The notes below the pieces were generated by a model. The model was not told the DNA's origin, did not search any database, and saw only the letters and a list, made by a program, of their open reading frames with translations. A DNA stretch of 31,219 bases from Croceibacterium_A sp965977975 (GTDB lineage: Bacteria; Pseudomonadota; Alphaproteobacteria; Sphingomonadales; Sphingomonadaceae). Of the stretch, positions 23,229 through 30,980 are shown piece by piece. Location: positions 1 to 31,219 of the forward strand of contig CBHCZH010000027.1 in the NCBI GenBank assembly GCA_965977975.1, given 5' to 3'. The stretch's first letter is position 1; every line of letters starts with the position of its first letter. Both the position numbers and the translations under genes were made by a program.

Positions 23229-23693
23229 TCAGTTGAGATCTTCGGGCGGCGCGACCGGAAACGGCAGCGGCGCAACGGGGATGCCCTCTTCGAACAGCGC
23301 GAGCGCTTCGTCGGGCGTCGCCTGGCCGTGGATAGTCTCCGGCGGGCGCTCGCCGTAGTGCATCGCACGCGACTGTTCGGCGAAGTGGTCGCCGACCCAT
23401 TTCGAATCCACGAGCGCCTTTGCCTGTGCTTCGGCCAAGCTCTGAAGCGCCGCGGCAACCTCGGGCGGCATCGGTCCGCGCGTCATCGCCTGTTTGCCCT
23501 GCGGTTGCGCAATCGGCAGACGGTTGCCCTTACGCGGCACCGCCGGGGCCATCGGCGCCTTGTCGATCGCACCTGAGCCGCATTGCGGGCAGGCGACGAG
23601 GCCCATTTCGCGCTGCTCGGTAAAGTCCGCGGACGAGCCGAACCATCCTTCGAACCGATGGCCATTATCGCAGGAAAGGTCGTAGACGATCAT
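23229..23693 (-). CDS. DUF1178 family protein
   Basis: The protein has 154 residues. The N-terminus MIVYDLSCDNGHRFEGWFGSS and LVACPQCGSG hold Cys8, His12, Cys35 and Cys38, which suggests a small zinc-ribbon-like site. The C-terminal half has MPPEVAAALQSLAEAQAKALVDSKWVGDHFAEQSRAMHYGERPPETIHGQATPDEALALFEEGI, the family mark. The function is unknown. Its ATG overlaps the stop of the nitrilase gene (ATGA), giving a three-gene operon grxC-nitrilase-DUF1178, an order I recall from other sphingomonads. Confidence 0.92.
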   Translation of the reverse strand: MIVYDLSCDNGHRFEGWFGSSADFTEQREMGLVACPQCGSGAIDKAPMAPAVPRKGNRLPIAQPQGKQAMTRGPMPPEVAAALQSLAEAQAKALVDSKWVGDHFAEQSRAMHYGERPPETIHGQATPDEALALFEEGIPVAPLPFPVAPPEDLN

Positions 23694-24514
23694 GCTTGCG
23701 ATGTAGAGATCGAGCGACGATTGGCAAGGCTCGGCAATTGTGCGCGGATCTCGGCGATCCGGGTCCGATCAATCGTCGCAAAGCCCACCCCCGGCCCTTC
23801 TTCGCCCATATCGAGCAGCACTTCACCCCACGGATCGACGACGAGTGAATGGCCGTAGGTTCGCCGTCCGTCCGCATGTTCGCCGACCTGGGCGGCGGAC
23901 ACCACATAAGCGCTTGCCTCGATCGCGCGGGCGCGCTGGAGCACGTGCCAGTGCGCCCGCCCGGTCGGCACAGTGAATGCCGCGGGTATGGCGATTACAT
24001 CGCAACTTCGGCGACCAAGCTGCTCGAAAAGTGCCGGAAAGCGAATATCATAGCAGACTGTCAGACCAAGTCTGCCGACCGGCGTCTCAGCCGTAACGAC
24101 CTCCGTTCCGGGCACATATGCAGCGGATTCGCGCCATGCCTCGCCGTTCGCCAGTTGGACATCGAACATGTGAATCTTGTCGTAGCGCGCGATCACGGAG
24201 CCAGTGGGATCGACCAGCAACGAACGGTTGGCCCAGCGCCCGTCCTCACGCGCCACCGCCAAAGAACCCAGCGCGACCCAAATCCGCCGGTCAGCCGCCG
24301 CGCTGCGCACGGCGCTCAGCACCAGGTTGTCGCCCTCCGGTACCACACGCGGCGCCGCACGTTCGCGATCCCGGTCGAGCAGCCCCGACATTTCGGGCGT
24401 GAAAAGCATGGCCGCTCCGCCCTCTGCCGCTTCATCGATCCCGGCGATCAGAGCGGCGGCCTTGGCACCGGGATCGATCCCGGAGGTCATCTGCAGCAGA
24501 GCGATGCGAGTCAT
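23690..24514 (-). CDS. Carbon-nitrogen hydrolase (nitrilase superfamily, Nit1/Nit2-like amidase)
   Basis: This 274-residue protein has the catalytic triad in order: Glu41 in FTPEMSG, Lys113 in RYDKIHMFDV and Cys154 in LTVCYDIRFPALF. FDVQLANGEAWRES and the late SLVVDPWGEVLLDMGEEGPG fit the branch that includes omega-amidase and deaminated-glutathione amidase. A metabolite-repair role with the neighbouring glutaredoxin (deaminated glutathione) is attractive but inferred. The gene is translationally coupled on both sides: its ATG overlaps the grxC stop and its stop overlaps the DUF1178 start. Confidence 0.93.
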   Translation of the reverse strand: MTRIALLQMTSGIDPGAKAAALIAGIDEAAEGGAAMLFTPEMSGLLDRDRERAAPRVVPEGDNLVLSAVRSAAADRRIWVALGSLAVAREDGRWANRSLLVDPTGSVIARYDKIHMFDVQLANGEAWRESAAYVPGTEVVTAETPVGRLGLTVCYDIRFPALFEQLGRRSCDVIAIPAAFTVPTGRAHWHVLQRARAIEASAYVVSAAQVGEHADGRRTYGHSLVVDPWGEVLLDMGEEGPGVGFATIDRTRIAEIRAQLPSLANRRSISTSQA

Positions 24515-24774
24515 AGCCCGAGAAGGCCGTCCAGCTTGCCCTCGCGATCGAGCCGGGCGAGGTCATCGGAGCCACCGACCGGCTTATCGTCGATGAATAT
24601 TTGCGGCACGGTGTGCGCGTCGGGCTTTCGCTCGAGCATCTCCGCCCTTTTCGCGCCGCCGAGCGTGATATCGTACTCGACGAACTCGACCCCCTTGCTT
24701 TCGAGCAGCCGCTTGGCGCGATAACAGTAGCCGCAATAGATCTTCGTGTAGATTTCGACTTTGGGGCTGCCCAC
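24511..24774 (-). CDS. grxC: Glutaredoxin 3
   Basis: This 87-residue dithiol glutaredoxin starts with GTG, chosen because AAGGA lies seven bases before it and because the family N-terminus (SPKVEIYTK) follows at once; the longer frame to 24915 runs through the hsp20 control region. The active site is Cys14-Gly-Tyr-Cys17 (CGYC), where CPYC is most common, so its redox potential may differ. TVPQIFIDDKPVGGSDDL is the glutathione-binding cis-Pro and GSDD segment. It is divergent from hsp20 across a 157-bp spacer that includes the heat-shock promoter. Confidence 0.93.
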   Translation of the reverse strand: MGSPKVEIYTKIYCGYCYRAKRLLESKGVEFVEYDITLGGAKRAEMLERKPDAHTVPQIFIDDKPVGGSDDLARLDREGKLDGLLGL

Positions 24775-24807
24775 AATAAATCCTTTTAGACCAGGTATTT
24801 GGCCCCT

Positions 24808-24835
24808 CTTGAACGGGCCAGACGAAAAATTATCT
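24808..24835 (+). promoter_or_regulatory. Sigma-32 (RpoH)-like promoter for hsp20
   Basis: CTTGAA (24808-24813) and ATTATCT (24829-24835) are 17 bases apart when counted from CTTG. This fits the alphaproteobacterial RpoH consensus, CTTG-N17/18-CyTATnT, with one mismatch (A for the first C). The predicted transcript start is about 24842, just before the first leader hairpin. Confidence 0.6.
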
Positions 24836-24843
24836 AGCACCTG

Positions 24844-24931
24844 CCGCAGCGTGCCGCGAGGGCGTTGCGGCTGGGAGTGCCGCACATGCGGGCCCATGGC
24901 TTTCAAATTGCTCATTGGAGGATTTGTTTCG
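24844..24931 (+). ncRNA. ROSE-type RNA thermometer in the hsp20 5' leader
   Basis: Hairpin one, CCGCAGCG/CGTTGCGG, is at 24844-24870 (8 bp, one G-U). Hairpin two, CCGC/GCGG, is at 24880-24891. The last hairpin spans 24904-24926: CAAAT pairs with ATTTG, and CTC pairs with GAG of the GGAGG ribosome site; between them TG faces a single G. This TTGCTC-against-GGAGGA layout with a G-G contact is the hallmark of ROSE elements, which melt on heating and free the ribosome site. The start ATG follows at 24932. Confidence 0.75.
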
Positions 24932-25396
24932 ATGGCTGGTTTTGACTTTACCCCTTATCGCCGCTCGACAGTTGGCTTCGACCGGTTGTTCGACCTGCTC
25001 GAGAACCAGGTGCGCAACGCTGCTGGCGGTGACAATTATCCCCCATTCAACATCGAGCGCCGTGGCGACGACGCCTATCGCGTGACCCTGGCAGTCGCCG
25101 GCTTCCGCTCGGAAGACCTCGACATCACCGCGCACCAGAATCTGCTGGTGATCCAGGGCCGCAAGCGCGACGAGACGACCGACGGTGAGATGCTCCATAT
25201 CGGCATCGCCAACCGCGGCTTCGAGCGGCGCTTCGAACTCGCAGATTTCGTACGAGTAGACCGTGCCGACCTGGCGGACGGCCTGCTGGTAATCGACCTC
25301 GTGCGCGAGGTGCCTGAGGCGATGAAGCCGAAGAGGATCGCGATCGGCGGCCAGCCGACCCTTCAGGCGGTGGAGAACAAGCAGGCGGCCGCCTAG
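24932..25396 (+). CDS. Hsp20/IbpA-like small heat-shock chaperone
   Basis: This 154-residue ATP-independent holdase binds unfolding proteins as large oligomers. The N-terminus DFTPYRRSTVGFDRLFDLLEN is IbpA-like. The alpha-crystallin domain (about 35-135) includes YPPFNIERRGDDAYRVTLAVAGFRSEDLDITAHQNLLVIQGRK, HIGIANRGFERRFELADFVRV and ADGLLVIDLVREVPE. The C-terminal anchor I-x-I is seen in RIAIGG. The ATG at 24932 has GGAGG ten bases before it, inside the ROSE hairpin. It is expected to be heat-induced at both transcription (RpoH-like promoter) and translation. Confidence 0.95.
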   Translation: MAGFDFTPYRRSTVGFDRLFDLLENQVRNAAGGDNYPPFNIERRGDDAYRVTLAVAGFRSEDLDITAHQNLLVIQGRKRDETTDGEMLHIGIANRGFERRFELADFVRVDRADLADGLLVIDLVREVPEAMKPKRIAIGGQPTLQAVENKQAAA

Positions 25397-25766
25397 AGGC
25401 CCGGCGTGGTCGACAACTTTGCCGGAAGCAGGTTCGGGGGCGGAATCCTTGCGGTTTCCGCCCCCTCGACGCTAACGCGCCGACCTGCCCCCGAAGTGAC
25501 CGTCCGGGTCGCAAAAGACGGCCAAACCAGGAAGCAAGCTCGAGACTGAAGGAAAACGCGCGCAATCCGCCGGCCCGCGCAGCCAATGGCGCGCGGCCGA
25601 CCCTGAACGATGCGTGCGAGTAGCCGCGTTGCGCCCCTTCCGCGCCGCGCAAGGCGGCGCTCAACAATGCCATGCGACCGGTTGCAAAAGCTACGACCCG
25701 CAGGGGGTGCGAGCAAGCGGTTTCTCTCAGGCGAACCCCGATTCAAAACGTCGGCGGCTCACCGCT
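25397..25766. other. Non-coding spacer between convergent hsp20 and pyrG
   Basis: This 370-bp stretch holds no convincing gene. A perfect 10-bp hairpin GGGGGCGGAA / TTCCGCCCCC (25436-25465) follows hsp20 and is probably its terminator, though no T-run follows. A second hairpin, GCGCCGC-GCAAG-GCGGCGC (25642-25660), lies downstream of pyrG and may end that transcript. The rest shows only GC-rich sequence. Frames open here look like shadows of composition. Confidence 0.55.
25436..25465. terminator. Perfect 10-bp hairpin downstream of hsp20
   Basis: Arms 25436-25445 and 25456-25465 are exact reverse complements with a ten-base loop. The position 40 bp after the hsp20 stop suggests a terminator; the missing T-run lowers confidence. 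Confidence 0.5.
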
Positions 25767-27401
25767 TCAAACGAGGCGCGACTGGCGCAACGCCGCGGCA
25801 ATGAACCCGGCGAACAGCGGGTGTGGATCGAACGGCTTCGATTTCAACTCAGGATGGAACTGCACGCCGACGAACCAAGGGTGGTCGGGCCGCTCGACGA
25901 TTTCGGGCAGCAGCCCGTCAGGAGACATGCCGGAGAACACCAGGCCGCCTTTCTCGAGCGGCTCGCGATAGGTCGAGTTGACCTCATAACGGTGACGATG
26001 TCGCTCCGAGATATGCGTCGCGCCGCCGTAGATCGTTGAAACATGGCTGTTTCCCGACAACACAGCCTCGTAGGCGCCGAGCCGCATCGTGCCGCCCAGA
26101 TCACCTTCGGCCGAGCGCTTCTGCAACCCTTCCCTGCTCATCCATTCGGTAATGATGCCGACCACCGGCTCGGGCGTCTCGCCGAACTCCGTCGAGGAAG
26201 CCTTTGCGATTCCCGCCGTATTCCGCGCGCCCTCGATGCACGCCATCTGCATGCCGAGGCAAATGCCGAAGAACGGCACCTTACGTTCGCGCGCGAAGCG
26301 CACGCTGGCGATCTTGCCTTCCGAACCGCGCTCCCCGAACCCTCCGGGCACGAGGATTGCATGCATCGGCTCGAGCTGCGCGGCGATCGCCGAATCGACC
26401 TGCTCGAAGATCTCGGAGTCGATCCAGCGGATATTGACGCGCACCCGGTTGGCCATCCCGCCGTGAACGAGCGCCTCGTTGAGCGACTTGTAGGCGTCGG
26501 GCAGGCCGACGTACTTGCCGACCACCGCGATCGTCACTTCGCCTTCGGGATTCTCGAAGCGGTCCACGATGTCCGACCAACGCGCGAGATCCGGTGGCGA
26601 GCTTTGCAGGCCGAAATGCACGAGCACCTGCTCGTCGAGTCCCTCGGCATGGTACTGCAGCGGAACCGCGTAAATGCTCGAGGCATCGAGCGCCTGGATG
26701 ACCGCTTCAGGGCGCACGTTGCAGAACAGGGCGATCTTCGCCCGTTCTCCCATCGGCAGCGGATGCTCGGTGCGGCACAGCAGCAAATCCGGCTGGACGC
26801 CGAAGCTGGTGAGTTCGCGCACCGAATGCTGCGTCGGCTTGGTCTTCAACTCCCCGGCGGCCGAGACATAGGGGACCAGCGTCACATGGATCGCGCAGGT
26901 CTGCTCGCGCCCGAGCTCGTTCCTGAGCTGGCGGATCGCTTCGATGAACGGCAGGCTCTCGATGTCGCCGACGGTACCGCCGATCTCGCAGAGGATGAAA
27001 TCGTGGTCGTCGGGCTCGGCGAGCGCGAATCCCTTGATCTGGTCGGTAACGTGCGGGATCACCTGCACCGTGGCGCCGAGATAGTCGCCGCGCCGCTCCT
27101 TCTGAATGATCGTCTGGTAGATTCGGCCCGAAGTGACGTTGTCGCTCTGCCGCGCGGAGACGCCGGTGAAGCGCTCGTAGTGGCCGAGGTCCAAGTCGGT
27201 CTCGGCCCCGTCGTCGGTGACGTAGACCTCCCCGTGCTGATAGGGGCTCATCGTCCCCGGATCGACGTTGAGGTAGGGGTCGAACTTGCGGATGCGGACC
27301 TTGTAGCCGCGCGCCTGAAGCAGCGCCGCGAGGCTTGCCGCCATCAGACCCTTGCCAAGCGAAGAGACCACGCCGCCGGTGATGAAAATATACCGCGCCA
27401 T
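25767..27401 (-). CDS. pyrG: CTP synthase
   Basis: This 544-residue enzyme makes CTP from UTP, ATP and glutamine. The synthase domain (1-265) starts MARYIFITGGVVSSLGKGLMAASLAALLQARGYKVRIRKFDPYLNVDPGTMSPYQHGEVYVTDDGAETDLDLGHYERF. The glutamine amidotransferase domain (about 290-540) has the nucleophile Cys in FFGICLGMQMA and the His-x-Glu pair in GVQFHPELKSKPFDPHPLF. Length and motifs are complete. It lies 183 bp downstream of secG on the same strand, with a GC-rich hairpin repeat in the gap, so it may have its own promoter. Confidence 0.98.
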   Translation of the reverse strand: MARYIFITGGVVSSLGKGLMAASLAALLQARGYKVRIRKFDPYLNVDPGTMSPYQHGEVYVTDDGAETDLDLGHYERFTGVSARQSDNVTSGRIYQTIIQKERRGDYLGATVQVIPHVTDQIKGFALAEPDDHDFILCEIGGTVGDIESLPFIEAIRQLRNELGREQTCAIHVTLVPYVSAAGELKTKPTQHSVRELTSFGVQPDLLLCRTEHPLPMGERAKIALFCNVRPEAVIQALDASSIYAVPLQYHAEGLDEQVLVHFGLQSSPPDLARWSDIVDRFENPEGEVTIAVVGKYVGLPDAYKSLNEALVHGGMANRVRVNIRWIDSEIFEQVDSAIAAQLEPMHAILVPGGFGERGSEGKIASVRFARERKVPFFGICLGMQMACIEGARNTAGIAKASSTEFGETPEPVVGIITEWMSREGLQKRSAEGDLGGTMRLGAYEAVLSGNSHVSTIYGGATHISERHRHRYEVNSTYREPLEKGGLVFSGMSPDGLLPEIVERPDHPWFVGVQFHPELKSKPFDPHPLFAGFIAAALRQSRLV

Positions 27402-27498
27402 GGGAGACGAGCCTTAAGCGTGCGGGAGGATTCGGCGCAAGGGCCGATCCCGTAAATTGCACAGAGTTGAGTGGACGGCGAACAGGCTCACCTCCGAA

Positions 27499-27521
27499 CC
27501 CCGCCCCGGAAGCGGGAGGGG
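27499..27521. repeat. Degenerate GC-rich hairpin repeat in the secG-pyrG gap
   Basis: CCCC-G-CCC opposite GGG-A-GGGG forms a stem with one G-A mismatch. The right arm GCGGGAGGGG is identical to the arm of the double-hairpin repeat at 3260-3362, so it is a second, decayed member of the same repeat family. It lies between secG and pyrG and may attenuate readthrough. Confidence 0.5.
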
Positions 27522-27583
27522 AGCGAAACCTGCCGAACCGTAGGTGAGGCTAGTCGCAGCGGGTGCGGGCCCGCTGCGCCCGA

Positions 27584-28000
27584 CTACTCCGCGACGCCCG
27601 CGAGCGGGTCGTCAGCGGCCGGAGAGGTTTCGGCCGGAGCGGCTTCGGCCGGCGCGGGGACGACCGGCTGGTCGAGGCCTGGCCCCGGTTGCGTCACCGG
27701 AGCGAGCGGGTCGCTGGCCGGCGCAACCGTGCCGTCGAGCGAATCGTCGATTTCGCGGCCGGTGGTGTTGCCCACCGCCAGGGCGGCCAGCACGATCGCC
27801 AGCACCACGAACAAGACTGCCAGCCACTTGGTAGTCCGGGTCAGGAAGTCCGCGGCGCCGCGCGCGCTCATCAGGCCGCCAGGGCTGCCGCCGCCGCCAA
27901 TGCCGAGTCCGCCGCCTTCGGAACGTTGCATCAGCACGAGGCCGACCAGCGCGGCGGCTATGATCCCCTGGATCACGGTGAGGAAGATAAACAGCGACAT
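27584..28000 (-). CDS. secG: Preprotein translocase subunit SecG
   Basis: This 138-residue small membrane subunit of the Sec translocase has two helices: LFIFLTVIQGIIAAALVGLVLMQRSEGGGLGIGGGG with the family's QRSEGGGLG loop, and LTRTTKWLAVLFVVLAIVLAALAVG. A long Pro/Ala/Glu-rich tail follows, typical of alphaproteobacterial SecG. It lies 64 bp after tpiA on the same strand, an order common in alphaproteobacteria. Confidence 0.95.
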   Translation of the reverse strand: MSLFIFLTVIQGIIAAALVGLVLMQRSEGGGLGIGGGGSPGGLMSARGAADFLTRTTKWLAVLFVVLAIVLAALAVGNTTGREIDDSLDGTVAPASDPLAPVTQPGPGLDQPVVPAPAEAAPAETSPAADDPLAGVAE

Positions 28001-28064
28001 GTAAACTCTCTAACTGGGTCGACGTGGCATGTAAGGGGGCGGTTCGCCGTCAGCAAGCGGTCCT

Positions 28065-28823
28065 TCAGCCTTCGCCGCGCTCTGCAGCCGCGACGATGAT
28101 CCCGAGGAAGCCTTCAGCTGTAAGGCTGGCGCCGCCGACCAGCGCCCCGCCCACTTCGTCCGCCGCCAGGAGCTCCGCGGCGTTCTCGGGCTTGACCGAG
28201 CCACCGTAGAGGATGCGCACCGCTGCCCCGGCCTCGCCATAAATCTCGATCAGCCGCTCACGGATCGAGCGGTGCATCGCGCCGACATCCTCGACCGTCG
28301 GGGTGCGGCCGGTGCCGATCGCCCAGACCGGCTCATAGGCTACGGAAACCTTCTCCGCCGCACCTTCGCCCCGCGGAAGCGAGCCATCGAGCTGCTTGGC
28401 GACGACTGCCTTGGCACGACCCGCATCGCGCTGCGCCTCCGTCTCGCCGACGCAAACGATCACGCTGAGGCCAACCCCCAGCGCGGCTTCGGCCTTGGCC
28501 CTTACATCGGCGTCGCTTTCGCCGTGATCGGCACGGCGCTCGCTGTGTCCGACGATGACGAAGCCGGCCCCGGCGTCCTTTAGCATGGCGGCGGAGATGT
28601 CGCCGGTGTGGGCGCCGCCTTCGGCCGTGTGGCAATCCTGCGCGCCGATGCCGATCAGGCCGGCCTCCTTTCGGGTCGCGTGGATTAGCGTGAACGGCGG
28701 GGCTAGCGCGACTTCAGCCTTGAGCAGCCGCTCGGCCGCGCGATCGATCGCGCGCGCCTCCGACAGCATGGAGCGAGTGCCATGCATCTTCCAGTTGCCG
28801 ACAATATAGGGGCGCTGGGCCAT
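28065..28823 (-). CDS. tpiA: Triose-phosphate isomerase
   Basis: This 252-residue glycolytic enzyme interconverts dihydroxyacetone phosphate and glyceraldehyde 3-phosphate. The active-site residues are visible: Asn10 and Lys12 in VGNWKMHGT, His93 in VGHSERR and Glu164 in VAYEPVWAIGTG, with the flexible lid next to it and the phosphate loop LYGGSVKPENA. The N-terminus and length are normal. It is the first gene of the tpiA-secG(-pyrG) cluster and is divergent from the PpiD-like gene across 212 bp. Confidence 0.98.
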   Translation of the reverse strand: MAQRPYIVGNWKMHGTRSMLSEARAIDRAAERLLKAEVALAPPFTLIHATRKEAGLIGIGAQDCHTAEGGAHTGDISAAMLKDAGAGFVIVGHSERRADHGESDADVRAKAEAALGVGLSVIVCVGETEAQRDAGRAKAVVAKQLDGSLPRGEGAAEKVSVAYEPVWAIGTGRTPTVEDVGAMHRSIRERLIEIYGEAGAAVRILYGGSVKPENAAELLAADEVGGALVGGASLTAEGFLGIIVAAAERGEG

Positions 28824-28851
28824 AAATTCCTGCAGATTTCGAATGATTGCC

Positions 28852-28870
28852 GGCCCCCGAAGCCTGGGGG
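28852..28870. other. Hairpin in the tpiA leader region
   Basis: GCCCCC-GAAGCCT-GGGGGC forms a perfect 6-bp stem 29 bp before the tpiA start; GGTCGA/TCGACC arms lie close by. It may be part of the tpiA leader; no regulatory class is recognised. Confidence 0.35.
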
Positions 28871-29035
28871 CGAGGTCGAAGCCCGCTAGTCCGCCTCGAC
28901 CCGTATGTCAAAACCAGTGTTTACCCTATCGTGCAAACCCGCTGGCCTGTTGCGGCCTCGTCGCATGCGGGATAAAGCGCCGGTTCGATCGCGCCGGCCC
29001 GGCGCTTCCTTGCCGCTTGGGAAACGCCCTCCAGC

Positions 29036-30973
29036 ATGATCCAGCTGTTCCGCAACTTCTTCAAGTCCAAGCTCGGCGTCGGTCTCACGCTCGCCTTCCT
29101 GGCCCTGATTGCCCTCGCCTTTGCCAGTTCCGATGTCGCCAACACCAGCGTGTTCGGCGGCGTTTCGGGTGGTGACCGGGTGGCCGTGGTCGGTGACGAA
29201 CGGATCGACGCCGCCGAGCTGTCGATGAACCTGACCAATGCGCTCGACCAGGCCCGGCAGACCGATCCGACGCTCACTATGCAGGCGCTGTTCGCGCGCG
29301 GCGGGCTCGACGACGTGCTCGACCAGCTGATCCAGCGCACCGCGCTCGCCGAGTTCGCGCGCCGCCATGGCATGCGCGCCAGCGACCAGGCGGTCGATCG
29401 GCAGATCCTGCAGAACTTCCCCTTCCGCGAGCCGACCGGAGGATTCGACGAGGCGGCGTTCCGCGCCGCGCTGGCCCAGCGCGGACTGACCGAGGCGGCG
29501 GTGCGCGACGATCTGACGATGGGCCTGCTGGCGCGCCAGCTGCTAACCCCGCTCACCTACTCTCCGGTCATGCCGGTGAGCTTCGGACGCAGCTACGCTT
29601 CACTGCTGCGCGAACGGCGCGAAGGCGCGATCGCCCTGCTGCCGAGCTCGGCCTTCGCGCCGACGGCTGCGCCGACCAATGCCCAGCTGCAGGCCTATTA
29701 CCGCGCCAACAGCGACGACTATATCCGTCCCGAGCGGCGCGTGATCCGCTACGCGACTTTCGGCGAGGAAGCGCTTGGCGAGTTGCCCGCGCCGACTGCC
29801 GCGCAGATCAGCCAGCGCTACGAGCGCGACCGCGCGCAATACGCAGCGATCGAGCGGCGCCGTTTCACGCAGCTCGTCGCGCCGACGCAGGATGCCGCGC
29901 GGGCGATCGTGGCGGAAGTGCGTGCCGGCAAGCCCCTCGACACCGCGGCGCGCGAGAAAGGGCTGGCTACTACCCAGGTCGGGCCGATGCCGCGGTCCGA
30001 ATTCGCCAACGCCACCTCGGCCGCCGCCGCGCAGGCAGCCTTTGCCACGGCCCAGGGCGAGTTGGCGCAGCCCGCACGCGGTCCGCTCGGCTGGTACGTC
30101 CTGCGGGTCGACGCGATCGATCGCCAGCCCGCGCGGACGCTCGCCCAAGCGCGCGACGAGATCGCCACGACGCTCGCCGAGGAGCAGCGCCGCAAGGCGC
30201 TCGACGACCTGACGGCGCGCATCGAGGAAGAGTTCGAGGAAGACCGCACCCTGTCGGAAGTGGCCGAAGAGCTCGACCTCGAGATCACCAGCACCCGGCC
30301 GGCCACGGCAGACGGCCGGATCTACGGCACCCCCGGCGAGACCGTGCCTCCGATCCTCGGTCGCGTGCTCCAGGTTGCCTTCGACATGGAGGAGCGGGAG
30401 CCGCAGTTGGCTCAAATCGTCGCCGGCGAGTCCTTCGTGGTCTTCGATGTCAGCGACATCACGCCTTCCGCAACCGCACCCCTCGCCGAAATCCGCGACG
30501 ATGTGACCGCGGCGTGGCGGCGCGACGAGGGCGCCAAGGCGGCGCGCGCCGCCGCAGATCGTATTCTCGCGCGCGTCTCGCGGGGCCGTTCGCTCGCACA
30601 GGCCGTGGCCGCCGAGAACAAGCCACTCCCTGCGACGCAGACCCTCGATTTGAACCGCGAGCAGCTCGCTCGACAAGGCCGTGTGCCCTCGGAGCTGGCG
30701 CTGTTCTTCAGTATGGCCGAAGGTACGGTGAAGAAGCTCGAAGCTCCCGGCGACGCGGGCTGGTTCGTGGTGCGGCTCGACGAGATCGAGGCGCCGCAAG
30801 TTGCCGTGAACGATCCGATCGTGCTCGATACACTACGCCAGCTTAGCCAGGCGACCAGCAACGAATACGTCGAGCAGTTCGTCACCGCCGCGCAGCGCGA
30901 GGTCGGTGTCGAACGCAACCAGGCGGCGATCGATGCGGTGGCGGCGCAGCTCACCGGCCAGACCAACAACTGA
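29036..30973 (+). CDS. PpiD/SurA-like periplasmic peptidyl-prolyl isomerase
   Basis: This 645-residue protein is anchored by one N-terminal helix (about 13-31, LGVGLTLAFLALIALAFA), with the bulk in the periplasm. A SurA-type chaperone N-domain (50-180) includes VVGDERIDAAELSMNLTNALDQARQ and FRAALAQRGLTEAAVRDDLTMGLLARQLL. A parvulin-like region follows (about 240-370: RRRFTQLVAPTQDAARAIVAEVRAGKPLDTAAREKG ... LGWYVLRVDAI), and then a helical C-terminal part. It assists folding of exported proteins at the Sec exit. Canonical parvulin active-site residues are not clear, so it may be mainly a chaperone. trpE follows closely on the same strand. Confidence 0.93.
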   Translation: MIQLFRNFFKSKLGVGLTLAFLALIALAFASSDVANTSVFGGVSGGDRVAVVGDERIDAAELSMNLTNALDQARQTDPTLTMQALFARGGLDDVLDQLIQRTALAEFARRHGMRASDQAVDRQILQNFPFREPTGGFDEAAFRAALAQRGLTEAAVRDDLTMGLLARQLLTPLTYSPVMPVSFGRSYASLLRERREGAIALLPSSAFAPTAAPTNAQLQAYYRANSDDYIRPERRVIRYATFGEEALGELPAPTAAQISQRYERDRAQYAAIERRRFTQLVAPTQDAARAIVAEVRAGKPLDTAAREKGLATTQVGPMPRSEFANATSAAAAQAAFATAQGELAQPARGPLGWYVLRVDAIDRQPARTLAQARDEIATTLAEEQRRKALDDLTARIEEEFEEDRTLSEVAEELDLEITSTRPATADGRIYGTPGETVPPILGRVLQVAFDMEEREPQLAQIVAGESFVVFDVSDITPSATAPLAEIRDDVTAAWRRDEGAKAARAAADRILARVSRGRSLAQAVAAENKPLPATQTLDLNREQLARQGRVPSELALFFSMAEGTVKKLEAPGDAGWFVVRLDEIEAPQVAVNDPIVLDTLRQLSQATSNEYVEQFVTAAQREVGVERNQAAIDAVAAQLTGQTNN

Positions 30974-30980
30974 GGCCCCC

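Noticed and set aside
25125..25673. Open frame antisense to the end of hsp20
   Set aside because: Arg/Ser/Ala-rich translation with no recognisable fold, mostly opposite a real gene and a hairpin spacer.
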